Source: Candidatus Leptovillus gracilis
Lineage (GTDB): Bacteria; Chloroflexota; Anaerolineae; Promineifilales; Promineifilaceae
DNA: 64,000 nt
Direction of reading: 5' to 3'
NCBI GenBank assembly: GCA_016716065.1
Contig: JADJXA010000011.1
Span: forward strand, 146,386-210,385
The position numbers and the translations under genes are program-made. The notes beneath the pieces are model-generated. The model saw only the letters and a program-made list of their open reading frames with translations, did not search any database and had not been told where the DNA came from. This document shows positions 35,379-43,817 of this stretch, piece by piece; position 1 is the first letter of the stretch; each line of letters opens with the position of its first letter.

Positions 35379-36302
35379 ATGACCGAAACATCCTCATTCC
35401 CAACGTCATCTCAAGCCTGGATCGCCGCCATGCGGCCGCGCACGCTGCCCCTGGCGGTTGCCAGCAGCATCATGGGCGGTTTTCTGGCGGCCGCTGATGG
35501 CGTGTTTCGCTGGCCGGTAACGTTGTTGTGTGTGGTAACGGCCGTTTGCCTGCAAATTCTCTCCAATCTCGCCAACGACTATGGCGATTCCGTTCACGGC
35601 GCGGACCATGTGGAGCGGGCCGGGCCAAAACGGGCCGTCCAGGCTGGTCTCATCACTTCTGGCGCGATGAAGCGGGCGATGGCGATTTTTGCCGGGCTGT
35701 CGGCTGTGTCTGGGCTGGCGCTGGTGATTGTGGCCCTGGGCGCGGCGGCGCTGCCGTTGGTGGCGCTGTTTGTGCTGTTGGGTGGGGCGGCCATTTGGGC
35801 GGCCGTCAGCTATACGGCCAGCAGCAAGCCGTATGGCTACGTGGGTTTGGGTGATTTGTTCGTCTTCATCTTTTTTGGGCTGGTGGGGACGATGGGAACG
35901 TATTTTTTGCAGGCGCAGGTCTGGAATGGGTTGGTGTTTTGGCCGGCAGCGGCCGTTGGCCTGCTTTCGGTGGCTGTTCTTAATGTCAACAACATCCGCG
36001 ACATCGAATCAGACAGTAAGGCGGGTAAATTGTCCATTCCGGTGCGCATTGGGCCGTACCGGGCGCGCATCTACCACTGGGTATTGTTGAGCGGCGCGGT
36101 GATGGCCGCGCTGCTGTACGTGGCGCTGACTTATCGCTCGCCCTGGCAGTTTTTGTTTGTGCTGTCTTGGCCGCTGCTGTGGCGCAATGGCACGGCCGTT
36201 GCCCGCACCCATGATCCGCTGCAACTGAACCCCATGCTCAAGCAGCTTTCGTTGAGTACCCTGGTTTTTGTGTTTACGTTTGGTCTTGGGCAAGTTGTGT
36301 AG
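35379..36302 (+). CDS. menA: 1,4-dihydroxy-2-naphthoate polyprenyltransferase
   Basis: A 307-residue UbiA-family membrane enzyme that attaches the polyprenyl tail to DHNA, giving demethylmenaquinone. The first Asp motif is NLANDYGDSVHGAD and the second NNIRDIESDSKAGK; about nine hydrophobic segments follow the MenA pattern (AAMRPRTLPLAVASSIMGG at the start). The start MTETSS is preferred; it lies just after a TATAAT box without a ribosome site. It is divergent from the RsbR-like gene and convergent with menH. Confidence 0.95.
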   Translation: MTETSSFPTSSQAWIAAMRPRTLPLAVASSIMGGFLAAADGVFRWPVTLLCVVTAVCLQILSNLANDYGDSVHGADHVERAGPKRAVQAGLITSGAMKRAMAIFAGLSAVSGLALVIVALGAAALPLVALFVLLGGAAIWAAVSYTASSKPYGYVGLGDLFVFIFFGLVGTMGTYFLQAQVWNGLVFWPAAAVGLLSVAVLNVNNIRDIESDSKAGKLSIPVRIGPYRARIYHWVLLSGAVMAALLYVALTYRSPWQFLFVLSWPLLWRNGTAVARTHDPLQLNPMLKQLSLSTLVFVFTFGLGQVV

Positions 36303-36311
36303 GAATTTATT

Positions 36312-36360
36312 ACAAAGGGACAAAGATACAAAGGAAGAAAAGATTTTTTGTCCCTTTGTT
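36312..36360. terminator. Bidirectional terminator menA/menH
   Basis: Arms ACAAAGGGACAAA and TTTGTCCCTTTGT enclose about 22 bases between two convergent stops, with A- and T-rich flanks on both sides. Confidence 0.65.
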
Positions 36361-37183
36361 ATTTTGTCTGAGTTCTTAAAAACTTCCCCACCGAAGCGGC
36401 GTACTGTGACGGCCGTTCCAGATGCACAGCATGGCCCGCCCCTGGCACAATCTCCAACCGGGCGTTGGGCAACAGCGCCGCCATGTCCCGGTTAATCGCC
36501 ACAAATTTTGCGTCCAATTCTCCCGCTAACAGCAGCGTTGGCAGCCGTAATTTGCCCAATCGCCCCCACTGCGAAGGCTGCGCGCCCGTGCCCATGCCGC
36601 GCAGACTGTTCGCCAGCCCGACCGGATTGTTTTGCAAACGCTGCTGCCGTAGGGCGGCGCGGTTGTCTTCCGACATCTGCTTCTGGCTGGCCCACAGCGG
36701 CAGGCTTTCCCAGTGGTCCACAAACGACGCCACGCCTTCCCGTTCGATGCGGTCGGCCAGGGCGTTGTCTTGCTGGCGGCGGGCCAACTGCTCCTCTTTG
36801 TCTTTCAGGCCAGGCGAAGCGCTTTCCAGGATGAGCGCGCCGATACGCTGTGGCGCCTGAGCAGCCAGAAAGAGGGCCAGCCGCCCGCCCATCGAATAAC
36901 CCAATATGTCCGTTTGCTCGATGGCAAGTTGATCGAGCAGGTCAAGTAGATCGGCGGCGACGACTTCCATGCCGTAGCGGATGGCGCGAGGCGGAGAGGG
37001 GGTACGGCCGTGTCCCAACAAATCCACCGCGAGTACCTGGCGCTGCTGGGTCAGGTGGGGCAGCAGGGGCAGCCAGCTTTGGCTGCTGCCGGTGAAGCCA
37101 TGCAGCAGGAGTAACGGCCGTTCTTCGCCCGATCCCGCTATTTCAAAATTATAAACCACGTCACGAACAGCTAATTTAACCAT
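36359..37183 (-). CDS. menH: Alpha/beta hydrolase, probable SHCHC synthase MenH
   Basis: A 274-residue alpha/beta hydrolase. LLLLHGFTGSSQSW is the oxyanion region, GYSMGGRLALFLA carries the nucleophile Ser, ESASPGL is a MenH-like segment and GAGHAVHLERP carries the catalytic His. MenH removes pyruvate from SEPHCHC in menaquinone synthesis. Location between menA and menE supports the call; general hydrolases look similar, so the assignment leans on context. Confidence 0.85.
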   Translation of the reverse strand: MVKLAVRDVVYNFEIAGSGEERPLLLLHGFTGSSQSWLPLLPHLTQQRQVLAVDLLGHGRTPSPPRAIRYGMEVVAADLLDLLDQLAIEQTDILGYSMGGRLALFLAAQAPQRIGALILESASPGLKDKEEQLARRQQDNALADRIEREGVASFVDHWESLPLWASQKQMSEDNRAALRQQRLQNNPVGLANSLRGMGTGAQPSQWGRLGKLRLPTLLLAGELDAKFVAINRDMAALLPNARLEIVPGAGHAVHLERPSQYAASVGKFLRTQTK

Positions 37184-37209
37184 GGCTTTTTACAATCAGG
37201 CCGCCGGGT

Positions 37210-37485
37210 CTATTTTTTGTTGCTGCGGAGGCGCTGCCAGACCAGGCGCATTTCCGCGGGCTGGCGGATGGCAAACACCAAGATCGCGCTGCCGGCGTAA
37301 ACGGCCGTCGCCGCCACACTTACCCCCAACTGCCACCAGCCGCCGCTCTGGCCCAAACTGCCCATGCCCCAGTTCAAAACCAGGCTGCTGGTCAATGTGG
37401 CTACCATCGAAGCGATAAGGATGGTGGTTAACCGGGTGATGTCTTCGACCGATAAATTCTGATACCACTGCTCAAAACCTTTCAT
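37210..37485 (-). CDS. Small two-helix membrane protein
   Basis: A 91-residue protein with two hydrophobic segments (about residues 19-40 and 52-75) and a basic C-terminus (RLVWQRLRSNKK). No family is recognised. Its stop is 26 bases before the menH start, and it is the gene immediately upstream on the same strand. Confidence 0.6.
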   Translation of the reverse strand: MKGFEQWYQNLSVEDITRLTTILIASMVATLTSSLVLNWGMGSLGQSGGWWQLGVSVAATAVYAGSAILVFAIRQPAEMRLVWQRLRSNKK

Positions 37486-37629
37486 TGCGCCGTTACCTTC
37501 CATTGTATGTTAGATTTGCATTCGTTCCAGGTTTTGATGTTAACAGATAGATAGGTTGGCGGTGATGGGACAAAACTCTTAAAGATGGGCTTTTGGGACT
37601 AATGGCTGGAGGCAGACGCGGAACGGCCG

Positions 37630-39135
37630 TCAGGCAAACATCGCCGCCACTTCGCGGCGGGCAATTTTGCCGGAAGGGGTGTGTGGCAGGGCGGGGCAGA
37701 TTTGCCAGCGGCGAGGCGTTTTGTAGCCGGCCAGCCGTTCGCGGCAAAAATAGGCCAAATCGGTGGGGGTAACGGCCGTTTCTTCTCTTAAAACCACTGC
37801 TGCCGCCACCACCTGGCCCCAGACCACGTCTGGCGCGCCCACCACGCAGGCATCGGCCACCGCCGGGTGGCTTTTTAATACCACCTCCACCTCGGCCGGA
37901 TAAACGTTCTCGCCGCCGCTCACAATCAAATCGCTGCGCCGCTGCATCACCCACAAATCACCCTCTTCGTCCAGATAACCAATGTCACCCGTGGGAAGAT
38001 TGCGGATTGCGGATTGGCGTCTCCGCAATCCGCAATCCGCAATAAAATACCCCGCCATCACCGTTGGCCCACTTACCACAATTTCGCCGGGGGTATTGGG
38101 GGGCAGGGAACGGCCGTGTTCATCCACAATGGTCACTGTCAGGCCGGGGAGGGGTTTGCCCACGCTGCCCGGCTTACGCGCAGCTTCTTCTGGTGTGGCC
38201 GTGGCCACCTGGCTGGCGGCTTCGGTAAGGCCGTAGGTGGGGGCGACCAGAGGGGGAGAATTGTGAATTGTGAAGTTGTTACTATCAACTACCAACTCCC
38301 TACTACCAACTGCCTTGCGCGGCAGCGCATTGGCTTGTTCCACCAACTCCGCCGGGGCGGCGGCGCCGCCGAGGAGGATGAGGCGCAGGCTGGCGGGCCA
38401 GTGGGTGCGGGTTTCTAGCAGACGGTGGAGCATGGTGGGGACCAGAGAGATGAGGCTGATGGGGTTGTGGTCCAGGTCGTCGTTGATGGCGTCCAGGTCG
38501 AAACGCGGGTGAAGGGAAACGGCCGTGCCAGCCAAACAACTGCGCAGGATGACCGCCAATCCGCCCACGTGGTACAGCGGCAGCACACTCAGCCAACGAT
38601 CATCCGCCCGCACCCCCAGCCGTTCCGCCGAGGCCATCGCGCTGGCATAATGATTGGCAAACGTCAGCATCGCTCCCTTGGGCCGGCCGGATGTGCCGGA
38701 GGTGAAGACCACGCACTGCAAATTGTCAATTGTCAATGGACAATGGTCAATTGTTAACGATTCGGCGGTGCGTATGAATTCCTCGTTGACAATTAGCAAT
38801 TGACAATTGACTATTGACAATTCTCTTTCCGCCACAAGCCACTTTGCCCCAACGTGCCCAATCTGCCAGGCAATCTCGTCCTCTGTCAGGCGGGTGTTGA
38901 GGGGCACGAGGACCGCGCCGAGGCGGGCCAGGGCGTGGATGAGGCAGACGTAGGTCAGGCTGTTCGGCAGCAGGGCGGCCACCAAGTCGCCCGGCTGCAC
39001 ACCCTGCGCCTGTAAGGAGCCAGCCAGGGCATTGACCAGCCGGTCCAATTCACCATACGTCCAGCGGCGCTTGCCGCTGATAAGAGCCAGCGCGTCCGCT
39101 GAAGCGGCGCTTCGTTCGGTCAGCCAATCCATCAT
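37630..39135 (-). CDS. menE: o-Succinylbenzoate-CoA ligase
   Basis: A 501-residue acyl-adenylate-forming enzyme that makes OSB-CoA from o-succinylbenzoate, ATP and CoA. The P-loop VVFTSGTSGRPKGAML, the VAPTYGLTEAAS motif, GDIGYLDEEGDLWVMQRRSD and the C-terminal PSGKIARREV lysine motif are present. Three heptamer-repeat insertions are read in frame: before the P-loop (SIVNCQLLIVN, LTIDHCPLTID), mid-protein (NNFTIHNSP), and before the GD motif (RRRQSAIRN). They lengthen surface regions and the ORF stays open. Gene order with menD and menF supports the call. Confidence 0.92.
   Translation of the reverse strand: MMDWLTERSAASADALALISGKRRWTYGELDRLVNALAGSLQAQGVQPGDLVAALLPNSLTYVCLIHALARLGAVLVPLNTRLTEDEIAWQIGHVGAKWLVAERELSIVNCQLLIVNEEFIRTAESLTIDHCPLTIDNLQCVVFTSGTSGRPKGAMLTFANHYASAMASAERLGVRADDRWLSVLPLYHVGGLAVILRSCLAGTAVSLHPRFDLDAINDDLDHNPISLISLVPTMLHRLLETRTHWPASLRLILLGGAAAPAELVEQANALPRKAVGSRELVVDSNNFTIHNSPPLVAPTYGLTEAASQVATATPEEAARKPGSVGKPLPGLTVTIVDEHGRSLPPNTPGEIVVSGPTVMAGYFIADCGLRRRQSAIRNLPTGDIGYLDEEGDLWVMQRRSDLIVSGGENVYPAEVEVVLKSHPAVADACVVGAPDVVWGQVVAAAVVLREETAVTPTDLAYFCRERLAGYKTPRRWQICPALPHTPSGKIARREVAAMFA
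37998..38043. repeat. Heptamer hairpin inside menE (ATTGCGG)
   Basis: Units of ATTGCGG followed after a few bases by the complement CCGCAAT units, forming a strong hairpin, translated within MenE. Confidence 0.9.
38718..38822. repeat. Heptamer hairpin inside menE (CAATTGT)
   Basis: CAATTGT/CAATGGT units, about 45 bases of other sequence, then complementary TTGACAA units. It lies just upstream of the ATP-binding P-loop codons in menE. Confidence 0.85.
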
Positions 39136-39152
39136 TTATGGGCAGCCGTGGA

Positions 39153-39884
39153 TCATCTGGCGCTCATCATCATCTGCCGCGTCAGCATCAGACTCAGGCC
39201 GACGTAGTAGACGATGAAAAAGAGCGATGCCCAGGTCAGCCACATGTGCATTGGGTAAAGGAACATGGCCCCAGCGAGCATGGCGAACCAGAGCGCGCTC
39301 AGCAGCAAGGTTTGGGCGCGGTAGCGGGTCATGCGTGAGGGGTAGAGGTATTTGATGGGGATAAACACCAGCACGGCGCACACGAGCAAAATAAGCAGAT
39401 TGACGGCCGTTGGCAGCCCCAACAACAGCAAATAGACGGCCACGATGTTCCAATAGGAAGGAAAGCCCTGGAAAAAGTGGTCGCCTGTCTTGGCGTCGGC
39501 CTGGGCGAATTGGTAGCCAGAGGTCATGAGCATGATGGCGGGCACAATCAGCAGCCAGCCGGGGGGAACCAACTGCGCCTGGTAGACGAAAAAGGCGGGA
39601 ACCAAGACGTAGGTCTGGTAATCTACAATATTGTCCAGCAGCGCGCCGTCGAAATTGGGCAGGACGCGCTTCACGTCCACCCACCGGGCCAACGCCCCAT
39701 CCACGCCATCAATAACGGCCGCGACGCCCATCCAGATGACAGCCGTCTGCCATTCCTGCGCCATAATTGCCAGAATCGCCAGAAAGCCAAACACGGCCGT
39801 GCTGCCTGTCAGCGCGTGGACCGCCCAGGCCGCCAGGATGCGCGGTGTTGAAAAAGTACGATCAAGATTACGATTACGATTCAT
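39153..39884 (-). CDS. CDP-alcohol phosphatidyltransferase, phosphatidylcholine synthase-like
   Basis: A 243-residue membrane enzyme with about seven hydrophobic segments and the CDP-alcohol phosphotransferase motif DGVDGALAR, then NFDGALLDNIVD. The Val-Leu-Pro and DNIVDYQTYVLVPAFF pattern resembles phosphatidylcholine synthase (Pcs), which condenses choline with CDP-diacylglycerol; a different head group is possible. The ATG overlaps the menD stop (ATGA), so it is translationally coupled with menaquinone genes although it belongs to lipid synthesis. Confidence 0.8.
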   Translation of the reverse strand: MNRNRNLDRTFSTPRILAAWAVHALTGSTAVFGFLAILAIMAQEWQTAVIWMGVAAVIDGVDGALARWVDVKRVLPNFDGALLDNIVDYQTYVLVPAFFVYQAQLVPPGWLLIVPAIMLMTSGYQFAQADAKTGDHFFQGFPSYWNIVAVYLLLLGLPTAVNLLILLVCAVLVFIPIKYLYPSRMTRYRAQTLLLSALWFAMLAGAMFLYPMHMWLTWASLFFIVYYVGLSLMLTRQMMMSAR

Positions 39885-41752
39885 AGACCTCCAGAAAATA
39901 CCTTGTTGACTATTTTGTTGATTTCTCGTCGGCGCTGGTCGTCGTAACGGCCGTCCGTCGGCACTTCAATCAGACGTGGCGTAGGATTATACATGCTTTC
40001 ACGCAGAGCTTGTCGAAATGCGGCCCGGTTGGCGGTGCGGATGAAGTCGAGGCCATAGAGCCGGGCCGCGTGTTCGAAGTCCAGGTTGTGGGGCGTCAGG
40101 AACAAATCGGTAAATTCCGGCTCAAATTCGGCGATAGGCAGCCGGCGGAAGATGCCGCCGCCGTTGTTGTTGAGGATGACAAACGTAGTCGGCGGCATTG
40201 GCGATTGACGATTGACAGGGGCGAAGCCGTCGCGCAGCGACATTGACGATTGACGATTGGCAATTGCCAACAGGCCGTTCATGTCGTGGTAGAAGGTGAT
40301 GTCGCCGAGCAGGGCGACCAGGGGCGAACGGCCGGCCGCGCCGTAGCCGAGGGCGGTGGAGACGTTGCCGTCTATGCCGCTTGCGCCCCGGTTGGCGTAG
40401 ACGTGCAGGGGTTTCGTAGACGGCCGTGCAAACTGATCCACGTGCCGGATCGGCAAACTATTACCCACAAACAGTCGCCCATTTGGCGGCATCAACTCCA
40501 CCGTATCCATCACCACCCAAAAATCTGTGAAATCCGTGAAATCTGTGGACAACCCCTCTACCGCCTGCCACACGGCCGTTTCCACCCCATGCACCCTATC
40601 CAGCCACCCGGACGACAATCGCGGAACCAACCCCTGGGCCATCTGGTAACACGCCTGCTCCTCGTCGGCGGCCACAAACCAACTCGTCTGGTGGGCGTCG
40701 TCGGCCCAGACGCCGCTGGCGCGGATGTGGATGCGGTGGGCGGGTTGGCTGCGCTCCAGGTAGGCGTTGAGCCATTTGGAGGTGGGAACCGCGCCGAAGC
40801 GCAATATCACTTCCGGTTCCGGCCAATCCAGCCTGCCCTGCATATATGTCTCGTAGCCGCCGGAAATCACCGTGCCGCTGCTGTGCAAGCCAAAGCGCAC
40901 CCCAGACAGCGGATCGGCCAGAATCGGCCAGCCGCTGATTTGCGACAGCCCGGCCACCGCCTGGGGAAAATTGCCGCCCGGACAGCGCGGCCCGCATACA
41001 ATCAGCCCGCGCTCATGGTGGTTGATAACGGCCGTGAGCGCTTCTTGCTGGCTGCGGGAGAGAATGATTTCGGATTTCGGATTTCGGATTTCGGATTTCG
41101 GAGTGGGGAGGGCTGCGTTCCGCACTCCCCACTCCCCACTCCCCACTTCCGGCTCTAGTGGTTTGCGGAAGGGAAAATTGACGTGAACGGGGCCTTGGCG
41201 ACGGCCGTTGGCGGCAGCGCCGTTGGCGGTGGCGTAGGCGCGGGCGGCCGTTGTCTGCACACTCCTTAAAACCACCTCCGGCGCGTCCGCCTGGGGGATG
41301 GGCATGTCCACCGCCCACAACACCTGGTCGCCAAAGATTTTCACCTGGTCAATGGTCTGGTTGGCCCCGCTGTGGCGCAGTTCGTGCGGCCGGTCGCCGG
41401 TGAGAATCAGCAGCGGGACCTGGCTCATCTGCGCCTCAATGATGGCCGGGAAGTAGTTGGCAACGGCCGTGCCCGACGTGCACACCAACGCCACCGGCCG
41501 TTCGGTCGCCACCGCCAGACCCAACGCAAAAAAGCCCGCACTCCGCTCATCCAGGTGGCGATAAATTTCGATGCCTTTCTGCGCGGCGAAGGCCAGGGTG
41601 AGTGGGGTGGAACGGGAGCCGGGGGAGATGCAGACGGCCGTCAGGCCGGAATCTACCAATGACTGCACAAATAAATGTGAGTAGAGGAGGTTGGGGTTTT
41701 GGAATTGTGAATTGTGAATTGTGAATTGTGAATTGTGAATTGGAGGGGTCAT
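39881..41752 (-). CDS. menD: SEPHCHC synthase MenD
   Basis: A 623-residue thiamine-diphosphate enzyme that joins isochorismate and 2-oxoglutarate. CISPGSRSTPLTLAF and ERSAGFFALGLA are N-terminal MenD motifs; the ThDP motif runs GDITFYHDMNGLL to ILNNNGGGIF. About 18 residues from heptamer repeats (NRQSSMSLRDGFAPVNRQSP) separate the GD and NN of that motif, where other MenD proteins have a shorter link. Further repeat-coded stretches are EIRNPKSEI, DFTDFTDF and the first 17 residues (IHNSQFTIHNSQF). It overlaps its neighbours at both ends by four bases. Confidence 0.93.
   Translation of the reverse strand: MTPPIHNSQFTIHNSQFQNPNLLYSHLFVQSLVDSGLTAVCISPGSRSTPLTLAFAAQKGIEIYRHLDERSAGFFALGLAVATERPVALVCTSGTAVANYFPAIIEAQMSQVPLLILTGDRPHELRHSGANQTIDQVKIFGDQVLWAVDMPIPQADAPEVVLRSVQTTAARAYATANGAAANGRRQGPVHVNFPFRKPLEPEVGSGEWGVRNAALPTPKSEIRNPKSEIILSRSQQEALTAVINHHERGLIVCGPRCPGGNFPQAVAGLSQISGWPILADPLSGVRFGLHSSGTVISGGYETYMQGRLDWPEPEVILRFGAVPTSKWLNAYLERSQPAHRIHIRASGVWADDAHQTSWFVAADEEQACYQMAQGLVPRLSSGWLDRVHGVETAVWQAVEGLSTDFTDFTDFWVVMDTVELMPPNGRLFVGNSLPIRHVDQFARPSTKPLHVYANRGASGIDGNVSTALGYGAAGRSPLVALLGDITFYHDMNGLLAIANRQSSMSLRDGFAPVNRQSPMPPTTFVILNNNGGGIFRRLPIAEFEPEFTDLFLTPHNLDFEHAARLYGLDFIRTANRAAFRQALRESMYNPTPRLIEVPTDGRYDDQRRREINKIVNKVFSGGL
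40198..40268. repeat. Heptamer hairpin inside menD ThDP motif
   Basis: GACGATT units on both sides of a 30-base centre, translated between GD and NN of the ThDP-binding motif. Confidence 0.85.
41067..41150. repeat. Two heptamer tracts inside menD
   Basis: Five TTTCGGA units and, after about 20 bases, four ACTCCCC units; two different seven-base repeats next to each other in one coding gene. Confidence 0.85.
41702..41745. repeat. Heptamer repeat AATTGTG at menD start
   Basis: About five tandem AATTGTG units that encode the first residues of MenD and separate its start from the ThDP N-domain. Confidence 0.9.
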
Positions 41753-42123
41753 GGGGTGGGGGTGTCCTTGAGGGTTTGTTTGGCAGTTTTAATGCTGGTG
41801 TTCAGGATGCGGCAGAGTTCGTCGCACTCGCGGAAGGTTTCGATGATTTGTTCACGGGGCAGCAGTTTGCCTTTGCCGATGATTTTGAGCCAGACACGCG
41901 ATTCGTTGAGTTCTTTGGCGCACAATTTCAGCTTGTGGACGAAGTCGCGCGGGCTTTCCGCGCCCCGTGCTTCGGCGTAATGCGCCGCCGGACTCGTGCC
42001 GCTGCGCACCAACTGCCCCGCCAGATGATTTCCCGCCCGCGAATCGGGCAGCCTATCCGTCACCGCAATCACCATCACCGCAAACTCCACCAACCGCTCC
42101 TCAATATCATCACCCTTCGCCAT
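41749..42123 (-). CDS. Four-helix bundle protein (S23/IVP family)
   Basis: A 124-residue helical protein of the family first seen as an intervening-sequence ORF in 23S rRNA genes (LAGQLVRSGTSPAAHYAEA is the signature, then FVHKLKLCAKELNESRVWLKII). Function is unknown; related proteins are common in Chloroflexota and Bacteroidota and may bind nucleic acid or act as adaptors. Its stop overlaps the menD start (ATGA). No rRNA gene is near, so it is a free-standing copy. Confidence 0.88.
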   Translation of the reverse strand: MAKGDDIEERLVEFAVMVIAVTDRLPDSRAGNHLAGQLVRSGTSPAAHYAEARGAESPRDFVHKLKLCAKELNESRVWLKIIGKGKLLPREQIIETFRECDELCRILNTSIKTAKQTLKDTPTP

Positions 42124-42136
42124 CTCTCCTCCCTCC

Positions 42137-42391
42137 CAACTTCACAATTCACAATTCCCCATTCACAATTCACAATTCTCTTCTCTTCCGGGATGCTTCG
42201 CTCCGCAGACTCCGCTCAGCATGACAAGGTGGCTTCTTCCCAACTTCACAATTCACAATTCCCCATTCACAATTCACAATTCTCTTCTCTTCCGGGATGC
42301 TTCGCTCCGCAGACTCCGCTCAGCATGACCGCTTTTCTCTTCAACTTCACAATTCACAATTCCCCATTCACAATTCACAATTCAATTCCCA
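42137..42391. repeat. Three copies of a ~102-base tandem repeat
   Basis: A unit of CAACTTCACAATTC-type heptamers followed by TTCCGGGATGCTTCGCTCCG and further bases occurs twice completely and a third time partly, with period about 101-104. It lies between the four-helix gene and menF and overlaps the menF stop. Confidence 0.85.
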
Positions 42392-43817
42392 GCGCGCCCA
42401 ACATCGGCCGAAACTTCAACCCCGTCTCCGCCCACTCCTTGTCCGGCTCCGAATCGGCGACGATGCCCGCCCCGGCGTAGAGCCAGGCGCGGCGCTCCTG
42501 AACGACGGCCGAGCGGATGCCGACGGCAAACGCGCCATCCAGCTTGTAGTCAATCCAGCCGACGGGTGCGGCGTACCAGCCGCGCGGCACCGGCTCGGCG
42601 CGGCTGATAAAGTCCAGGGCCACGGCGCGGGGGGAACCGCCCATGGCCGGGGTGGGATGCAGCACGTCCACCAGCGGCAAAATACCGTCTGGCTCGGTCA
42701 GGGTGGCGCGAATGGGGGTGAAGAGGTGTTGGATGTTGCTCAGTTTGTAGACGCCGGGCGCGGGCGAGATTTCCAACTTGGAAGTTAAGGGGGCCAAGCG
42801 CCCTAAAATGGACATGACGACGACTTCGTGCTCGTGGCGGTCTTTGGCGCTTTCCATGAGCTGCTGCCCCAGGGCGGCGTCTTCCAGCGGGTCGGCGCTG
42901 CGGCGGATGGAACCGGCCAGGCTCATGGTGGTAAGGGTGCGCCCTTCGACTTTTGCCAGCAGTTCGGGCGTCGCGCCGAGGAAGGTGTGAAACGGCCGTG
43001 GCTCGAACACAAAGCGGTAACAATCGGCGTAATGCTCATTGAGGTATTCCAGACTGTCGTAAATGTCTATACGGCCGTCAAACTTTGCCTCGCACACCCG
43101 CGCCAGCACCACCTTCTTCAACTCATCCGCCGCAATCTCCTGCCGCGCTGCGTTGATGAGGTGCGCCCATTCAGCGGGAGGCATGGGGTAGGAGAGAGAT
43201 TGGAGACTGGAGACTGGAGAATTCTGCTCAGTCTCCAGTCTCCAGTCTCCAGTCTCCAGTAGAACGTCCCGCCGCGCTGTCAGCGCTTCCTGCAAAATCG
43301 GCAGGCTGTGTTCCGGGTCGTCGGCCAGGGGGATGAGGGCGTTGATGGTGAGCCACGTTTCACGGCCAACCCGGACGAACTGGTAGTGGGGCAGGATGAA
43401 GTGGGCGGGATGGAAGGCGGCCCAGGTGTTGTCCGGCAGAAAATCGTCGCGGAAGGCGAAGCCGCCGAAGAGGCGCGGCCGGGCCAGGTCGGGGGCGTCG
43501 CCGAACAGGATGGCGTCTTGGAAGAGGGTTTGGGCTTGTTGGCGGATGTGGGCGATACGGCCGTTACCCCAGCCTATCAAATTCGCCGCCGCGCCAAACC
43601 CGGCCAGCGTAATCCGGTCGCGCACGTCCTCCCAAAAAAAGCGTTCCTGCCCCTCCGCATGGCGCAAAAAGTCCATCACCGACAGCCCTGAAACGGGCAG
43701 GCTGTAAGAGACCAGGCGCTGCGCCTCCAGCGATTGCCGATTGGTGGTTGGCGATTCACCAACCGCGTCATCCCCCTGCCACGCATTGTTGGCCGCTTGC
43801 CGCGCGCTAATTGCCAC
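42375..43817 (-). CDS. menF: Isochorismate synthase
   Basis: A 480-residue chorismate-utilising enzyme converting chorismate to isochorismate. Family motifs are FLGATPELLAKVEG, TMSLAGSIRRS, DRHEHEVVV, LHPTPAMGGSP and the C-terminal YAGAGIVADSEPDKEW. The middle holds a repeat-coded insertion (ETGDWRLETEQNSPVSSLQS) from a TCCAGTC hairpin. The open frame starts at a GTG inside the TetR gene; the family-like sequence begins near residue 34 (RLVSYSLPV). An ATG at residue 48 overlaps the TetR stop by one base, but would cut conserved sequence, so the start is uncertain. Confidence 0.92.
   Translation of the reverse strand: MAISARQAANNAWQGDDAVGESPTTNRQSLEAQRLVSYSLPVSGLSVMDFLRHAEGQERFFWEDVRDRITLAGFGAAANLIGWGNGRIAHIRQQAQTLFQDAILFGDAPDLARPRLFGGFAFRDDFLPDNTWAAFHPAHFILPHYQFVRVGRETWLTINALIPLADDPEHSLPILQEALTARRDVLLETGDWRLETEQNSPVSSLQSLSYPMPPAEWAHLINAARQEIAADELKKVVLARVCEAKFDGRIDIYDSLEYLNEHYADCYRFVFEPRPFHTFLGATPELLAKVEGRTLTTMSLAGSIRRSADPLEDAALGQQLMESAKDRHEHEVVVMSILGRLAPLTSKLEISPAPGVYKLSNIQHLFTPIRATLTEPDGILPLVDVLHPTPAMGGSPRAVALDFISRAEPVPRGWYAAPVGWIDYKLDGAFAVGIRSAVVQERRAWLYAGAGIVADSEPDKEWAETGLKFRPMLGALGIEL
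43197..43260. repeat. Heptamer hairpin inside menF (TCCAGTC)
   Basis: Three GGAGACT units, 15 bases, then four complementary TCCAGTC units. It is translated in frame in MenF. Confidence 0.9.

Noticed and set aside
42137..42391. CRISPR or phage attachment repeat
   Set aside because: Units are contiguous and nested, with no spacers or integrase nearby.
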